Assembly: GCA_964635015.1 (NCBI GenBank)
Contig: CAZWMS010000004.1
Span: forward strand, 3,968-67,967
Length of the DNA stretch: 64,000 nt
Source: CAJWPI01 sp964635015
Lineage (GTDB): Bacteria > Pseudomonadota > Gammaproteobacteria > Magnimaribacterales > Magnimaribacteraceae
Reading direction: 5' to 3'
Below are positions 26,232 through 34,745 of this stretch, piece after piece. Within the stretch, counting starts at the first letter, position 1. Each line of letters opens with the position of its first letter. Below the pieces are notes generated by a model that had not been told where the DNA came from, searched no databases, and saw only the letters and a program-made list of their open reading frames with translations. The position numbers and the translations under genes were made by a program.

Positions 26232-27407
26232 GTGTATTATTTTACTAAAACTTTAACTTTTCTCTTTCTAATATTAACCATAATAAGTTGTGCGAGTAAC
26301 CTTAAATTTTCTATAAATAAAGAAAAAAGCGACTTTTTTATTGAAAAGCCTGGACTTAAATCAAACTTTAACAGACTTCCTAAGGAAATTAATATTTTCT
26401 TATTAAGCTTTGAGAATCCGATACTAACCTCTGAATTGTTAAACGGCTTAATGAACAACTATTTCTACTACAAGAAGGAGGCTAATTATTCTCCTACTCT
26501 AAATATTCAAGATTTAAGTAGAAAAAAAAACAAACAATGTGGTTTTGTCAAATATAGAAAAAATTATTCTTTGATTTTTATTTTAGATAAATCCCTAGAG
26601 AATATGCCGCCTGACTGCAAAGAAAACTTACTCTCTCTGAAGGGTCTTTTAGTTCTTTTCGACAGTGAAATAAATATTAACAATCCTAATTTAACTAAAT
26701 TAGAGGTAAAAAGATTAAATGATTCTAAAGATCTTCTAAAATATGCTAGGGCACAAGAAGACAAGAATTCTATTATTATTGATGACTTAGAAACTAAAGA
26801 TAAAAACTTATTGAAAAAAATCTGGAAAGGATTAGATGGAACTACAGCTAAAACAACTACAGCCCATAAAGGAATAGGGGATGAGGATCTTCTATCAAAT
26901 ATACTTTTAATTGAGCAGAGCAAAGTAAGGGGTAGAAAACTTTCTAGGGCCGCATCTACTCCAATAGAATATATTCCAAGAAGCAGGCAAGATATTGATC
27001 TTCTTATCCTTTCAGTCTCTATTGAGAAAGCTAGGAGGCTAAAACCTGCCTTAGAGTACAATTTTTCTGAGTCAATTAAGGTATATCTGGTTCCAGATTG
27101 GAAATCTAATACAAATTACACTAATTTAGAGCAAGACCTGGAAGGGTCTATAATAATAGATATGCCTTTCAAATTAAATTCCTTAGCTAGATCCCCTAAA
27201 ATAGAAGAAGAAAATAGAAATCGACTATTTGCAACAGGGTATGATGCCTACGAATTAAGCATTCTATTAAGTTCTTCTATTAAAAAAAGTAATTTTTCTT
27301 TCATTGGAATGACTGGAAAACTGAGCGGTGAATCTAACAGGGATATATCCAGGAAATCTCTAAAAGTTGCAGTTATAGATGGAGAATTTAAAAGTCTAGG
27401 TTATTGA
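26232..27407 (+). CDS. lpoA: LpoA-like penicillin-binding-protein activator lipoprotein (short)
   Basis: A lipoprotein: signal helix then LTIISC lipobox with Cys at residue 20. The second half has SRQDIDLLILSVSIEKARRLKPALEYNFS, matching the periplasmic-binding-protein-like domain of LpoA/YraM, the outer-membrane activator of the synthase PBP1A. Divergent placement beside rsmI is the classic lpoA location. At 391 residues it is much shorter than Escherichia coli LpoA (about 680) and seems to lack the N-terminal helical-repeat domain. The start is GTG at 26232; no ribosome site is evident. Its last 12 nt overlap the end of sspA. Confidence 0.78.
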   Translation: MYYFTKTLTFLFLILTIISCASNLKFSINKEKSDFFIEKPGLKSNFNRLPKEINIFLLSFENPILTSELLNGLMNNYFYYKKEANYSPTLNIQDLSRKKNKQCGFVKYRKNYSLIFILDKSLENMPPDCKENLLSLKGLLVLFDSEININNPNLTKLEVKRLNDSKDLLKYARAQEDKNSIIIDDLETKDKNLLKKIWKGLDGTTAKTTTAHKGIGDEDLLSNILLIEQSKVRGRKLSRAASTPIEYIPRSRQDIDLLILSVSIEKARRLKPALEYNFSESIKVYLVPDWKSNTNYTNLEQDLEGSIIIDMPFKLNSLARSPKIEEENRNRLFATGYDAYELSILLSSSIKKSNFSFIGMTGKLSGESNRDISRKSLKVAVIDGEFKSLGY

Positions 27408-28037
27408 CCTAATATCTCTTTCATCTTCAGAAAGACTCTCAAGAAAAGCAGGTCTTGTAAGAATAAGCTTCATATATTCATGCAAGGGTCTTGTTTTAGC
27501 TTCTTCTTTAATCTCAATACCAACTAATGGCAGCCTCCACAAAATAGGCGCAATACAGCAGTCAACTAAAGAGAAATCATCTGACATAAAATATGGCTTT
27601 TCTTTTAAAATTGAGATTACACTTAAAAGATGAGACCTAAAGTCCTGTCTTATTTTCTTTTTCTCAGAATCCTTTAAATTATCTTCTAAAAGTTTGTCAA
27701 AAAGAGTGCACCAATCTTCTTCTATTCTTTGTATAAATAATCTCATATGTGCCCTTGCAACAGGATAAACTGGTAATAATGGTGGATGAGGAAATCTTTC
27801 GTCCAGATATTCCATTAATATAACTGAATCATACAAACAAACATCTCTATCAATTAGCACGGGAAGAGTGGCATAGGGGCTTAATTCCATTACTTCTTTA
27901 GAAATATTCTTTACATCCGAGTTTATTAATTCTGCAGCAACCCCTTTCTCTTGCATGACTATCCTGACCCTATGACTGTAGTGATCTAAAGGATCTGAAA
28001 AAAGTGCCATTGAAGTGCGTCTATTTAGTGATACCAT
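27396..28037 (-). CDS. sspA: Stringent starvation protein A (GST-fold, RNA polymerase-associated)
   Basis: SspA binds RNA polymerase and modulates transcription under starvation and acid stress. The 213-residue protein has an N-terminal thioredoxin-like domain (ALFSDPLDHYSHRVRIVMQEKG) and a helical GST domain. The YLDERFPHPPLLPVYPVARA segment is nearly identical to enterobacterial SspA, as is FSLVDCCIAPILWRLP. It follows petC by 17 nt in the conserved rplM-rpsI-petABC-sspA order; sspB does not follow. The 3' end overlaps convergent lpoA by 12 nt. Confidence 0.94.
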   Translation of the reverse strand: MVSLNRRTSMALFSDPLDHYSHRVRIVMQEKGVAAELINSDVKNISKEVMELSPYATLPVLIDRDVCLYDSVILMEYLDERFPHPPLLPVYPVARAHMRLFIQRIEEDWCTLFDKLLEDNLKDSEKKKIRQDFRSHLLSVISILKEKPYFMSDDFSLVDCCIAPILWRLPLVGIEIKEEAKTRPLHEYMKLILTRPAFLESLSEDERDIRSIT

Positions 28038-28054
28038 CTTTATTTACCCCTTTA

Positions 28055-28867
28055 TCAGTGAATATCCTTCTTAAATTCTCTATAAAGCAAATAGCTAAGA
28101 ATAGTAAACAGGAGTAAATAGAGAATAACATATACCCCTATATATTCTCTCTTTTCTTTTATAGGATCTGCCATATATGCTAAGAAGTTAGTTAAATCTC
28201 TCATACTTAAATTAAATTCTTCTTTTGTTAATTCGCCACTCCCAGCCTTTGTTTCAAGAAAACCACATTTTAAATCAGTTAAAATTTCTCCGGACAGAGG
28301 GTCTTGTTTGAGACCTCCATTATCAGCTACTAAAGGGATTTCTTTACATACAGATTGTTGCTCGCCTTGCAAGTCAATTAGAACATTTGGCATAGCAGAA
28401 TTCACATATACTTTATTGTTAACTCCCAAAGATCTATCAGGGTCTATATAGAAGCTCTTTAGATAAGTATAGACCCAATCAGCTCCCTTTAAAGATGTCT
28501 CCAAAGTTAAATCAGGTGGTGTCACCCCAAACCAATCTTCTGAATCTCCTTCCTTCATACCAATAGTCATCAAATCACCAATTTTTTGGTCTCCAAATAA
28601 AAGATTTTCTTTAAAAAGATCCTCTGGAATACCTAAGTCCATTGATATCCTTGAATATCTGGCATATTTTAGTGAATGACATCCAAAACAATAATTCACA
28701 TAAAGCTTTAACCCCCTTTGGAGAGAAGCTTTGTCTGCTGGATCTATGTTGACTTGATCACAGACTCCTTTATGTAAGCCGTCATTAGAAAGATATTCTC
28801 CACAAGCGCCTTCAGATGAACTAATATTGAAACTTAGGAAAATAAGAAAAACTAAAAAAATTCTCAT
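28055..28867 (-). CDS. petC: Ubiquinol-cytochrome c reductase, cytochrome c1 subunit
   Basis: Heme-c subunit of the bc1 complex, passing electrons from the Rieske centre to soluble cytochrome c. Signal peptide (residues 1-20), heme attachment CFGCH near residue 59, Met ligand region NSAMPNVL, and a C-terminal membrane anchor followed by a basic tail. 270 residues. Overlaps petB by 4 nt. Confidence 0.97.
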   Translation of the reverse strand: MRIFLVFLIFLSFNISSSEGACGEYLSNDGLHKGVCDQVNIDPADKASLQRGLKLYVNYCFGCHSLKYARYSRISMDLGIPEDLFKENLLFGDQKIGDLMTIGMKEGDSEDWFGVTPPDLTLETSLKGADWVYTYLKSFYIDPDRSLGVNNKVYVNSAMPNVLIDLQGEQQSVCKEIPLVADNGGLKQDPLSGEILTDLKCGFLETKAGSGELTKEEFNLSMRDLTNFLAYMADPIKEKREYIGVYVILYLLLFTILSYLLYREFKKDIH

Positions 28868-30102
28868 TTTATGATTATCCTTTCAGGTACTTCAGTACAA
28901 GTTTCATATTTAGAATAAATGGGCATTAAAAGAAAATAAGAAAAATAGAGTATAGTAAATATTTGTGCCCAAAAAGTTCTTGTGGGATTGGGAGTTACTG
29001 ATCCTAAATAAGTAAGAGCAAAGAAACTTATAACAAACAGGAAAAGAAAAGCTTTACTAAAAACCCCTTTATAACGAATCGACTTAACAGGACTTCTATC
29101 TAACCAAGGGAGTAAGGCAAAGATAAACATAGCTGATACCATTACAATAAAACCTAAGAATTTAGCTGTTAATGGACCGATTGGGAAAGTTATTGCTCTT
29201 AGCATTGCATAATAAGGTGTGTAATACCAGGCTGGAACTATATGCTCAGGTGTTTTCAAATTATTAGCAGCTTCATAATTAACATATTCAATCAGATAGC
29301 CTCCTCCATCAGGTAAGAAAAATAATACAGAGCAGAAAAGAATTAAAAATATTCCTATAGCATATAAGTCTTTTACTACATCGTAAGGAAAAAATGGAAC
29401 AGTATCTAATGGAACTCCATCTTTATCAGTATGTTTTTTAACATCTATACCTTCCGGATTATTTGATCCAACTTCATGCAAAGCAAGAACATGAACGAAT
29501 ATAACCACTGTTAGAAGAGTGGGTAGTAAAACTACATGAAAAGCAAATAATCTATGAAGAGTTATACCAGAAATTAAAAAATCACCTCTTATCCATGTTA
29601 AAAGATCTTCTCCGAATATAGGAATGGCACCTAGTAAAGAGAAAATGACTTGTGCAGCCCAAAACGACATTTGTCCCCATGGAAGAACGTACCCAGTAAA
29701 ACCTTCGGCTACAAGTAATATATATGTAATCCATCCTAACACCCATAGTAGTTCTCTTGGTTTTTGATAAGACCCATACATCATTCCTCTAAACATGTGC
29801 ATATAAATTAATAAGAAAAAGGCCGAAGATCCTGTAGTGTGCATATATCTTATAAGCCAGCCGAACTCTACTTCTCTCATTATGTATTGTATCGAAGCAA
29901 AAGCTCTGTCTGCAGTAGGTTCGTAGCTCATTAATAACCAAATTCCAGATATAAACTGGATTACTAAAACTACTATCAGTAGAACTCCTGCCAAATACCA
30001 AAAGTTTTGCCCTATTGGAGCTGGATATTTACTCAGATGTCTTTCAAAAGTTGCTGATACTGGCAATCTCTGATCAAACCAATGTAAAACTTTTTTGAAC
30101 AT
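28864..30102 (-). CDS. petB: Ubiquinol-cytochrome c reductase, cytochrome b subunit
   Basis: Integral-membrane core of the bc1 complex, binding two b hemes and the quinol/quinone sites. 412 residues with eight membrane segments. Heme-ligand histidine pairs lie in the second and fourth helices (RYMHTTGSSAFF, LHRLFAFHVVLLP), and the PEWY-like Qo motif appears as HIVPAWYYTPYYAMLRAI. The start is directly after petA. Confidence 0.97.
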   Translation of the reverse strand: MFKKVLHWFDQRLPVSATFERHLSKYPAPIGQNFWYLAGVLLIVVLVIQFISGIWLLMSYEPTADRAFASIQYIMREVEFGWLIRYMHTTGSSAFFLLIYMHMFRGMMYGSYQKPRELLWVLGWITYILLVAEGFTGYVLPWGQMSFWAAQVIFSLLGAIPIFGEDLLTWIRGDFLISGITLHRLFAFHVVLLPTLLTVVIFVHVLALHEVGSNNPEGIDVKKHTDKDGVPLDTVPFFPYDVVKDLYAIGIFLILFCSVLFFLPDGGGYLIEYVNYEAANNLKTPEHIVPAWYYTPYYAMLRAITFPIGPLTAKFLGFIVMVSAMFIFALLPWLDRSPVKSIRYKGVFSKAFLFLFVISFFALTYLGSVTPNPTRTFWAQIFTILYFSYFLLMPIYSKYETCTEVPERIIIK

Positions 30103-30699
30103 CTAGGTTAACTCCCCGTCCTCTCCAATTACTAAGATATTTTCACTTTCATAATAGTGGGGGGGGACTGACATGTTTGTTGGAGCTGGAACTCCTGAAT
30201 AAACTCGACCTGCTAGATCAAACTTAGAACCATGGCAGGGGCAGAAGAAACCACCTTGCCAATTATCATCAAATTCATTTGATCCTAATTCTGGATAAAA
30301 TTTTGGAGCACAGGATAAGTGAGTGCAAACTGCCTCTAGTACAACTATGTCCTCTCTTCTAGACCTATTTTCGTTCCTGGCATACTCAGGTTGTTGATCT
30401 TCTTTCGAGTCTGGATCCAAGAGCCTTGATATATTCTGTTTTAGAGCTTTTAGGGATTCAGTAGTGTGCCTGATTATATATATTGGCAATCCCCTCCATT
30501 CTACTAACATCATCTCTCCTTTCTCAAGCTTACTTATATCAACCTTGGTAGGAGCACCTGCAGCCTGAGCTTTAGCACTTGGTTTTAAGGCTGACAAGAA
30601 AGGGATAGCTGCCCCTGCTACGCCCACAGTTCCCACAACTGAAGTACTTGCAATTAAAAATTTTCTTCTACCTGGGTCTGAAGGATCCTTTGGTTGCAT
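30103..30699 (-). CDS. petA: Ubiquinol-cytochrome c reductase, Rieske iron-sulfur subunit
   Basis: Carries the [2Fe-2S] cluster that takes the first electron from ubiquinol. Tat-type N-terminus with twin arginine (GRRKFLIAS) and a membrane helix, then cluster ligands CTHLSC and CPCHGSKFD. 198 residues. It begins 1 nt after rpsI, so respiration genes share a transcript with ribosomal proteins L13 and S9. Confidence 0.97.
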   Translation of the reverse strand: MQPKDPSDPGRRKFLIASTSVVGTVGVAGAAIPFLSALKPSAKAQAAGAPTKVDISKLEKGEMMLVEWRGLPIYIIRHTTESLKALKQNISRLLDPDSKEDQQPEYARNENRSRREDIVVLEAVCTHLSCAPKFYPELGSNEFDDNWQGGFFCPCHGSKFDLAGRVYSGVPAPTNMSVPPHYYESENILVIGEDGELT

Positions 30700-30700
30700 T

Positions 30701-31087
30701 TTATCTTTTAGAATATTGAGGTCTTTTTCTAGCCTTTCTTAAACCTACTTTCTTTCTTTCAACTTTTCTAGAATCCCTTGTTAAGTAACCTTCTTTCTTT
30801 AAAGTTTGCTTATGTTCCTCATTAAATTTAACAAGAGCTCTAGCAATACCTAATTGCAAAGCACCTGCCTGACCTGAATTCCCTCCTCCGGACACACTAG
30901 CCTCAATGTCAATTTGATCTTGCATCTTAATAGATTCTAAAGGCTGCATAACAATCATTTTAGCTACATCTCTTCCAAAGTAATCTTCTAAAGATTTTTT
31001 GTTAACAGTTATCTTTCCAGTTCCTTTAGATAAAAAAACCCTAGCTCTTGATGTTTTCCTTCGCCCTACTGTATTTATTTTATCCAA
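30701..31087 (-). CDS. rpsI: 30S ribosomal protein S9 (uS9)
   Basis: 128 residues with the conserved GRRKTSRARVFL near the N-terminus, the GGGNSGQAGALQLGIARAL block and the basic tail ending KRPQYSKR that reaches the P site. The start is TTG at 31087 with an AAGGA ribosome site; no in-frame ATG is suitable. It lies 22 nt after rplM. Confidence 0.97.
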   Translation of the reverse strand: MDKINTVGRRKTSRARVFLSKGTGKITVNKKSLEDYFGRDVAKMIVMQPLESIKMQDQIDIEASVSGGGNSGQAGALQLGIARALVKFNEEHKQTLKKEGYLTRDSRKVERKKVGLRKARKRPQYSKR

Positions 31088-31109
31088 TTCTTTTCCTTTA
31101 TTAAGCCTA

Positions 31110-31541
31110 TTATTGTAAGTCTATGTTGTTAGGTTGCTGAGCTTTATGAGGATGTTCTTCAGTTTTATATACTTTTAACTTCTTTAACATTTGCCTTCCC
31201 AGTTTATTTTTTGGAAGCATACCTTTTACAGCTTGAATAATCACCTTTTCAGGAGAATAATCTAATACTTCCTCTAAACTTTTCTCTTTTATACCTCCCG
31301 GATAACCTGAATGAGAATAATATTTCTTTTGAGCTAGCTTTTTACCTGTAATATTTATCTTTCCTGCATTTATTACTACTACATAATCACCTAAGTCTGC
31401 ATTTGGAGTAAACTCAGGTTTATGTTTCCCTCTCAATCTATTGGCAATTTTTGAAGCAAGCCTACCTAAGTTTTGATTGTTAGCATCTACTAAGATCCAA
31501 GACTGATCAAAGTCAGATTTTTTAAAGCTTTGCGTTGTCAT
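31110..31541 (-). CDS. rplM: 50S ribosomal protein L13 (uL13)
   Basis: 143 residues, beginning with the variable MTTQSF, then W-LVDANNQNLGRLAS, a GKHKPEFTPNADLGDYVVVINA block and the LPKNKLGRQMLKKLKVY C-terminal region. First gene of rplM-rpsI-petABC-sspA, with its own promoter about 30 nt upstream. Confidence 0.98.
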   Translation of the reverse strand: MTTQSFKKSDFDQSWILVDANNQNLGRLASKIANRLRGKHKPEFTPNADLGDYVVVINAGKINITGKKLAQKKYYSHSGYPGGIKEKSLEEVLDYSPEKVIIQAVKGMLPKNKLGRQMLKKLKVYKTEEHPHKAQQPNNIDLQ

Positions 31542-31571
31542 AGAGTTATTTTTGAAGAATTAGGCGCGCGC

Positions 31572-31600
31572 ATTTTATCTACTCAGAAGGCTTCATACAA
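31572..31600 (-). promoter_or_regulatory. Probable rplM promoter with GC-only discriminator
   Basis: Minus strand: TTGTAT (31600-31595), 17-bp spacer, TAAAAT (31577-31572), followed at once by GCGCGCGCC. The layout matches the rpsF promoter and is typical of stringently controlled ribosomal promoters. The resulting leader would be only about 25 nt. Confidence 0.5.
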
Positions 31601-31703
31601 CTAGAAGTTTAAATTTAAAGGTTTTTTTATATATTTATAGTCTATAAATAATTCATTTTTTCTTATTATTCTTATAAATTAACACTAACTAGATAAGGAA
31701 ATT

Positions 31704-32774
31704 ATGAAAAAAAGTACTTTATATCTTGTATTGGCTTTCCTGCTCGGGCTTGCTATAGGTTTAGTAGTGTTGTTGTTGAATAGCCAAAAAGAATATACAG
31801 ACACCCCAAAAGAGTCTTTAACTAATATTACTGATTCATTCTCAACACCTGTTGAGAAAGCTTCTCCAGCAGTTGTTAATATATATAGTGAGATGCTTAT
31901 AAAAAATAATCAAAATGTTTTCCCTTTCTCTAACAGATTTAATTCTCTATTTAGACAAAATAGACCAAGGATAGAATCTAGCTTAGGTTCGGGAGTGGTT
32001 TTTAGTTCAGATGGTTACGTTCTCACCAACCAACATGTTATAGGTGATAAAAATCTTAGTATAATTATTGAGTTATCTGATGGAAGAAAGAAAGAAGCAA
32101 AAATTATAGGTATAGATAAAGGTACTGATCTAGCTGTACTTAAAATAGATCCTCTAGATGAGAATTTCCCTTCTATTGAAATAGGGAATTCTGATAATTT
32201 AAAAAAAGGAGATGTAGTTCTAGCGATAGGAAATCCCTATGGACTAGGGCAATCGGTAAGCTTCGGTATAGTTAGTGCTACTGGTCGTGAATTTAATAAT
32301 CCTTATCTAAATTACATACAAACTGATGCATCAATAAATAAAGGTAATTCAGGTGGGGCATTAATAGATACTTCAGGTAGACTTGTGGGAATAAATACTT
32401 TAATCAGAAGTTCATCTGGAGGATCAGAGGGTGTAGGATTGGCCATACCTTCTGTAACGGTTTTGGGAATAATAAATGACCTAATACAATTTGGTGAAGT
32501 AAAGAGGGGTTGGTTAGGTTTTGGAATAGATAGAAGGTCTTTGGCAATGGAAGGTATTCTGTTAATCAATTTTATACATCCAGAAAGTCCTGCAAAAAAA
32601 GCTAGTATGAAGATAGGGGATATTATTATTGAGATAAATAATAAACCTTCCAGCTATAATCTATTATACAAAGAATTGGCTAGATCTAAACCTGGCGATG
32701 TAAGTCACTTTGTGGTGTTAAGAAAAGGAAAAAATCTAGAGATAGAGTTGCAAGCTTCTACACCTTTAAATTAG
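31704..32774 (+). CDS. degS: Membrane-anchored periplasmic serine protease DegS/AlgW-type
   Basis: One N-terminal membrane helix (residues 5-25), a trypsin-like domain with His in TNQHVI, Asp in GTDLAVLK and Ser in NKGNSGGAL, and a single C-terminal PDZ domain. That architecture is DegS/AlgW, the sensor that cleaves the anti-sigma factor RseA. Location beside the hisG-hisD block matches relatives. An AAGGAA ribosome site precedes the ATG. The rseA/rpoE genes are not in this window, so substrate is inferred. Confidence 0.92.
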   Translation: MKKSTLYLVLAFLLGLAIGLVVLLLNSQKEYTDTPKESLTNITDSFSTPVEKASPAVVNIYSEMLIKNNQNVFPFSNRFNSLFRQNRPRIESSLGSGVVFSSDGYVLTNQHVIGDKNLSIIIELSDGRKKEAKIIGIDKGTDLAVLKIDPLDENFPSIEIGNSDNLKKGDVVLAIGNPYGLGQSVSFGIVSATGREFNNPYLNYIQTDASINKGNSGGALIDTSGRLVGINTLIRSSSGGSEGVGLAIPSVTVLGIINDLIQFGEVKRGWLGFGIDRRSLAMEGILLINFIHPESPAKKASMKIGDIIIEINNKPSSYNLLYKELARSKPGDVSHFVVLRKGKNLEIELQASTPLN

Positions 32775-32786
32775 AAAATACATCTC

Positions 32787-34088
32787 CTACTTTCTTCTTT
32801 TTATTAAGGATTTAGCATGAGCACTCAACCCCTCTGCCTCAGCTAAAATGAACGCTTTATCTATAAGTTCATTATAAGTTGACTTTTTTCTACTTGATTT
32901 AAGATTAACAAAAGAAGACTTTATTAAAAAATCTTCTACTGACAATGGAGAAGAGAATCTTGCTGTCTTCCCTGTGGGTAGAACATGACTTGGACCTAAA
33001 ACATAGTCCGAAAGACCATTAGCAGAGTCCTCGCCCACCAGTATAATTCCAGCTTTTATAGTCCCTCTTACCAATTCTAATGCATCTTTTGTAACTAAAT
33101 GAATATGTTCTGGAGCTATTTTGTTAGCAACTTCAATGGCTTCTTTAGAACTTTTAACTTTTATTAAAGCCCCTCTAGTACTAAAGGCTTTTCTTATAAT
33201 ATTTTTTCTAGAAAAATTCTTAATTTCCTTTTTTATTATCTCTTTTACATCCTCTATAAGCTTTATATCTGAAGAAATTAAGATAGAGGTTGCCAATTCA
33301 TCATGTTCTGCTTGAGCCATAAGATCGAAAGCTATTGTCGTTGAGTTAGAAGTTTCATCTCCTACAATTAATAATTCAGAAGGCCCTGCTATTAGATCTA
33401 TTCCCACTATCCCAAAAAGTTGTCTCTTGGCTTCAGTCACATATTTATTTCCAGGTCCTATAATCTTTTGAACTTGGGGAAATGTTTCTGTTCCATAAGC
33501 AAAAGCAGCCAAAGCTTGGGCACCTCCAATCGAGTAAACTTCATCAACTCCAGCTATAGATGCTGCTGCCAAAGTTATATAGCTGACATTACCCTCTATT
33601 GAAGGTGAAGTTAAATAGATTTTTTCTACTCCAGCTACTTTTGCTGGTCCAGTGGCCATCAAAACTGTTGAGGGGTAAGAAGCTTTTCCTCCTGGAACAT
33701 ATATAAGAATTTCTTCAATGGGTTTCTGGAATCTACTTATCTCTTTATTTAGATTGGCTCTTTTGCTTTTGATATAAAATTCTGAATGAAAATCTAGGAT
33801 CCTTTCATAAGAAAATTCCAAAGCTTTTAATACATTTTTATTTATTTTTTTAGTACTTTGTCTGATTTCATTTTTTGTATAAGAGAAATCACGAACACTT
33901 TTGAAGGTTCTTCTGTCAAATTCTTCACTATATTTTATTACAGCTTTATCACCTTGCTTTTTGACGTCTGATAATATCTTGGAAACATTTTTTATTACCT
34001 TAAGGTTCAAATCATCTTCATATTTAAGAAGTCTGTCTAATTCGGTTTTAAACCCTTTGTTTTTAGAATCTAAATAAATACTAAACAT
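32787..34088 (-). CDS. hisD: Histidinol dehydrogenase
   Basis: Zinc enzyme for the last two oxidations of histidine synthesis. 433 residues with YVPGGKASYPSTVLM, GGAQALAAFAYGT, GPGNKYVTEAKR, and the LIAGPSELLIVGD signature. Zinc-site AEHDE is also present. It starts 1 nt after hisG. It ends 12 nt from the convergent degS stop. hisC, often next in relatives, is absent here. Confidence 0.97.
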   Translation of the reverse strand: MFSIYLDSKNKGFKTELDRLLKYEDDLNLKVIKNVSKILSDVKKQGDKAVIKYSEEFDRRTFKSVRDFSYTKNEIRQSTKKINKNVLKALEFSYERILDFHSEFYIKSKRANLNKEISRFQKPIEEILIYVPGGKASYPSTVLMATGPAKVAGVEKIYLTSPSIEGNVSYITLAAASIAGVDEVYSIGGAQALAAFAYGTETFPQVQKIIGPGNKYVTEAKRQLFGIVGIDLIAGPSELLIVGDETSNSTTIAFDLMAQAEHDELATSILISSDIKLIEDVKEIIKKEIKNFSRKNIIRKAFSTRGALIKVKSSKEAIEVANKIAPEHIHLVTKDALELVRGTIKAGIILVGEDSANGLSDYVLGPSHVLPTGKTARFSSPLSVEDFLIKSSFVNLKSSRKKSTYNELIDKAFILAEAEGLSAHAKSLIKRRK

Positions 34089-34089
34089 C

Positions 34090-34728
34090 TTAGTCCCTTA
34101 AGCTAACATCAATTTTTGAAATAAATTCATCCACTATATGGTCTTTTGTCTTTAAAGCAGCTATGTTAACAATCAGTCGAGTGGAAATATTCTTTATTAA
34201 TTTTATTTCTTTTAAGTTGTTCTCTTTCAAAGTTCTTCCAGAATCAACAATGTCTATTACTACATCAGCTAGACCTAGATCTGGAGCAATTTCTTGGGAC
34301 CCATGTAAATAAATAATATCTGATTGTATTCCTATAGTGGAAAGGTATTTCTTAGCTATAAAGGGATATTTCGTAGCAACCTTTAGCTTTGGCTTTTTTA
34401 GAATTTTTTTCTCTTTTCCTGCAAGTAAAATACGGCAGTTACCTATTCTTAGATCTCTTAATTCTATAAATTCTTCTGAATTCTTTTCCATAAGAATATC
34501 TTTACCCACAATCCCTAGATGGGCTGCACCTGATGTAACGTAAGTTGGTACATCCCAGCCTCGCACTAGTAATACTTTTATGTGTGGAGTATTAGTGTCT
34601 ACTAAAATCTTTCTAGTATTCTCAGGTTCTTTTATAAGAGAGAATTTCGTGCCTTTAATAAAATCCATGAATTCATCTAAAACTCTACCTTTAGAAATGG
34701 CTAATATAAGTTTAGGATCAAGATCCAT
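34090..34728 (-). CDS. hisG: ATP phosphoribosyltransferase, short form
   Basis: First enzyme of histidine synthesis. 212 residues, the short catalytic form without the C-terminal regulatory domain; such proteins work with the regulatory subunit HisZ, which is not in this window. Family segments ISKGRVLDE, LGIVGKDIL and the PRPP-binding DIVDSGRTLKEN are present. Located between murA and hisD as in Pseudomonas. Confidence 0.95.
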   Translation of the reverse strand: MDLDPKLILAISKGRVLDEFMDFIKGTKFSLIKEPENTRKILVDTNTPHIKVLLVRGWDVPTYVTSGAAHLGIVGKDILMEKNSEEFIELRDLRIGNCRILLAGKEKKILKKPKLKVATKYPFIAKKYLSTIGIQSDIIYLHGSQEIAPDLGLADVVIDIVDSGRTLKENNLKEIKLIKNISTRLIVNIAALKTKDHIVDEFISKIDVSLRD

Positions 34729-34745
34729 TTTTTAAATACAGAAGA

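Noticed and set aside
26564..27061. Minus-strand 165-codon frame inside lpoA
   Set aside because: Shadow frame in an AT-rich gene; the plus-strand lipoprotein has a lipobox and a recognisable LpoA segment.
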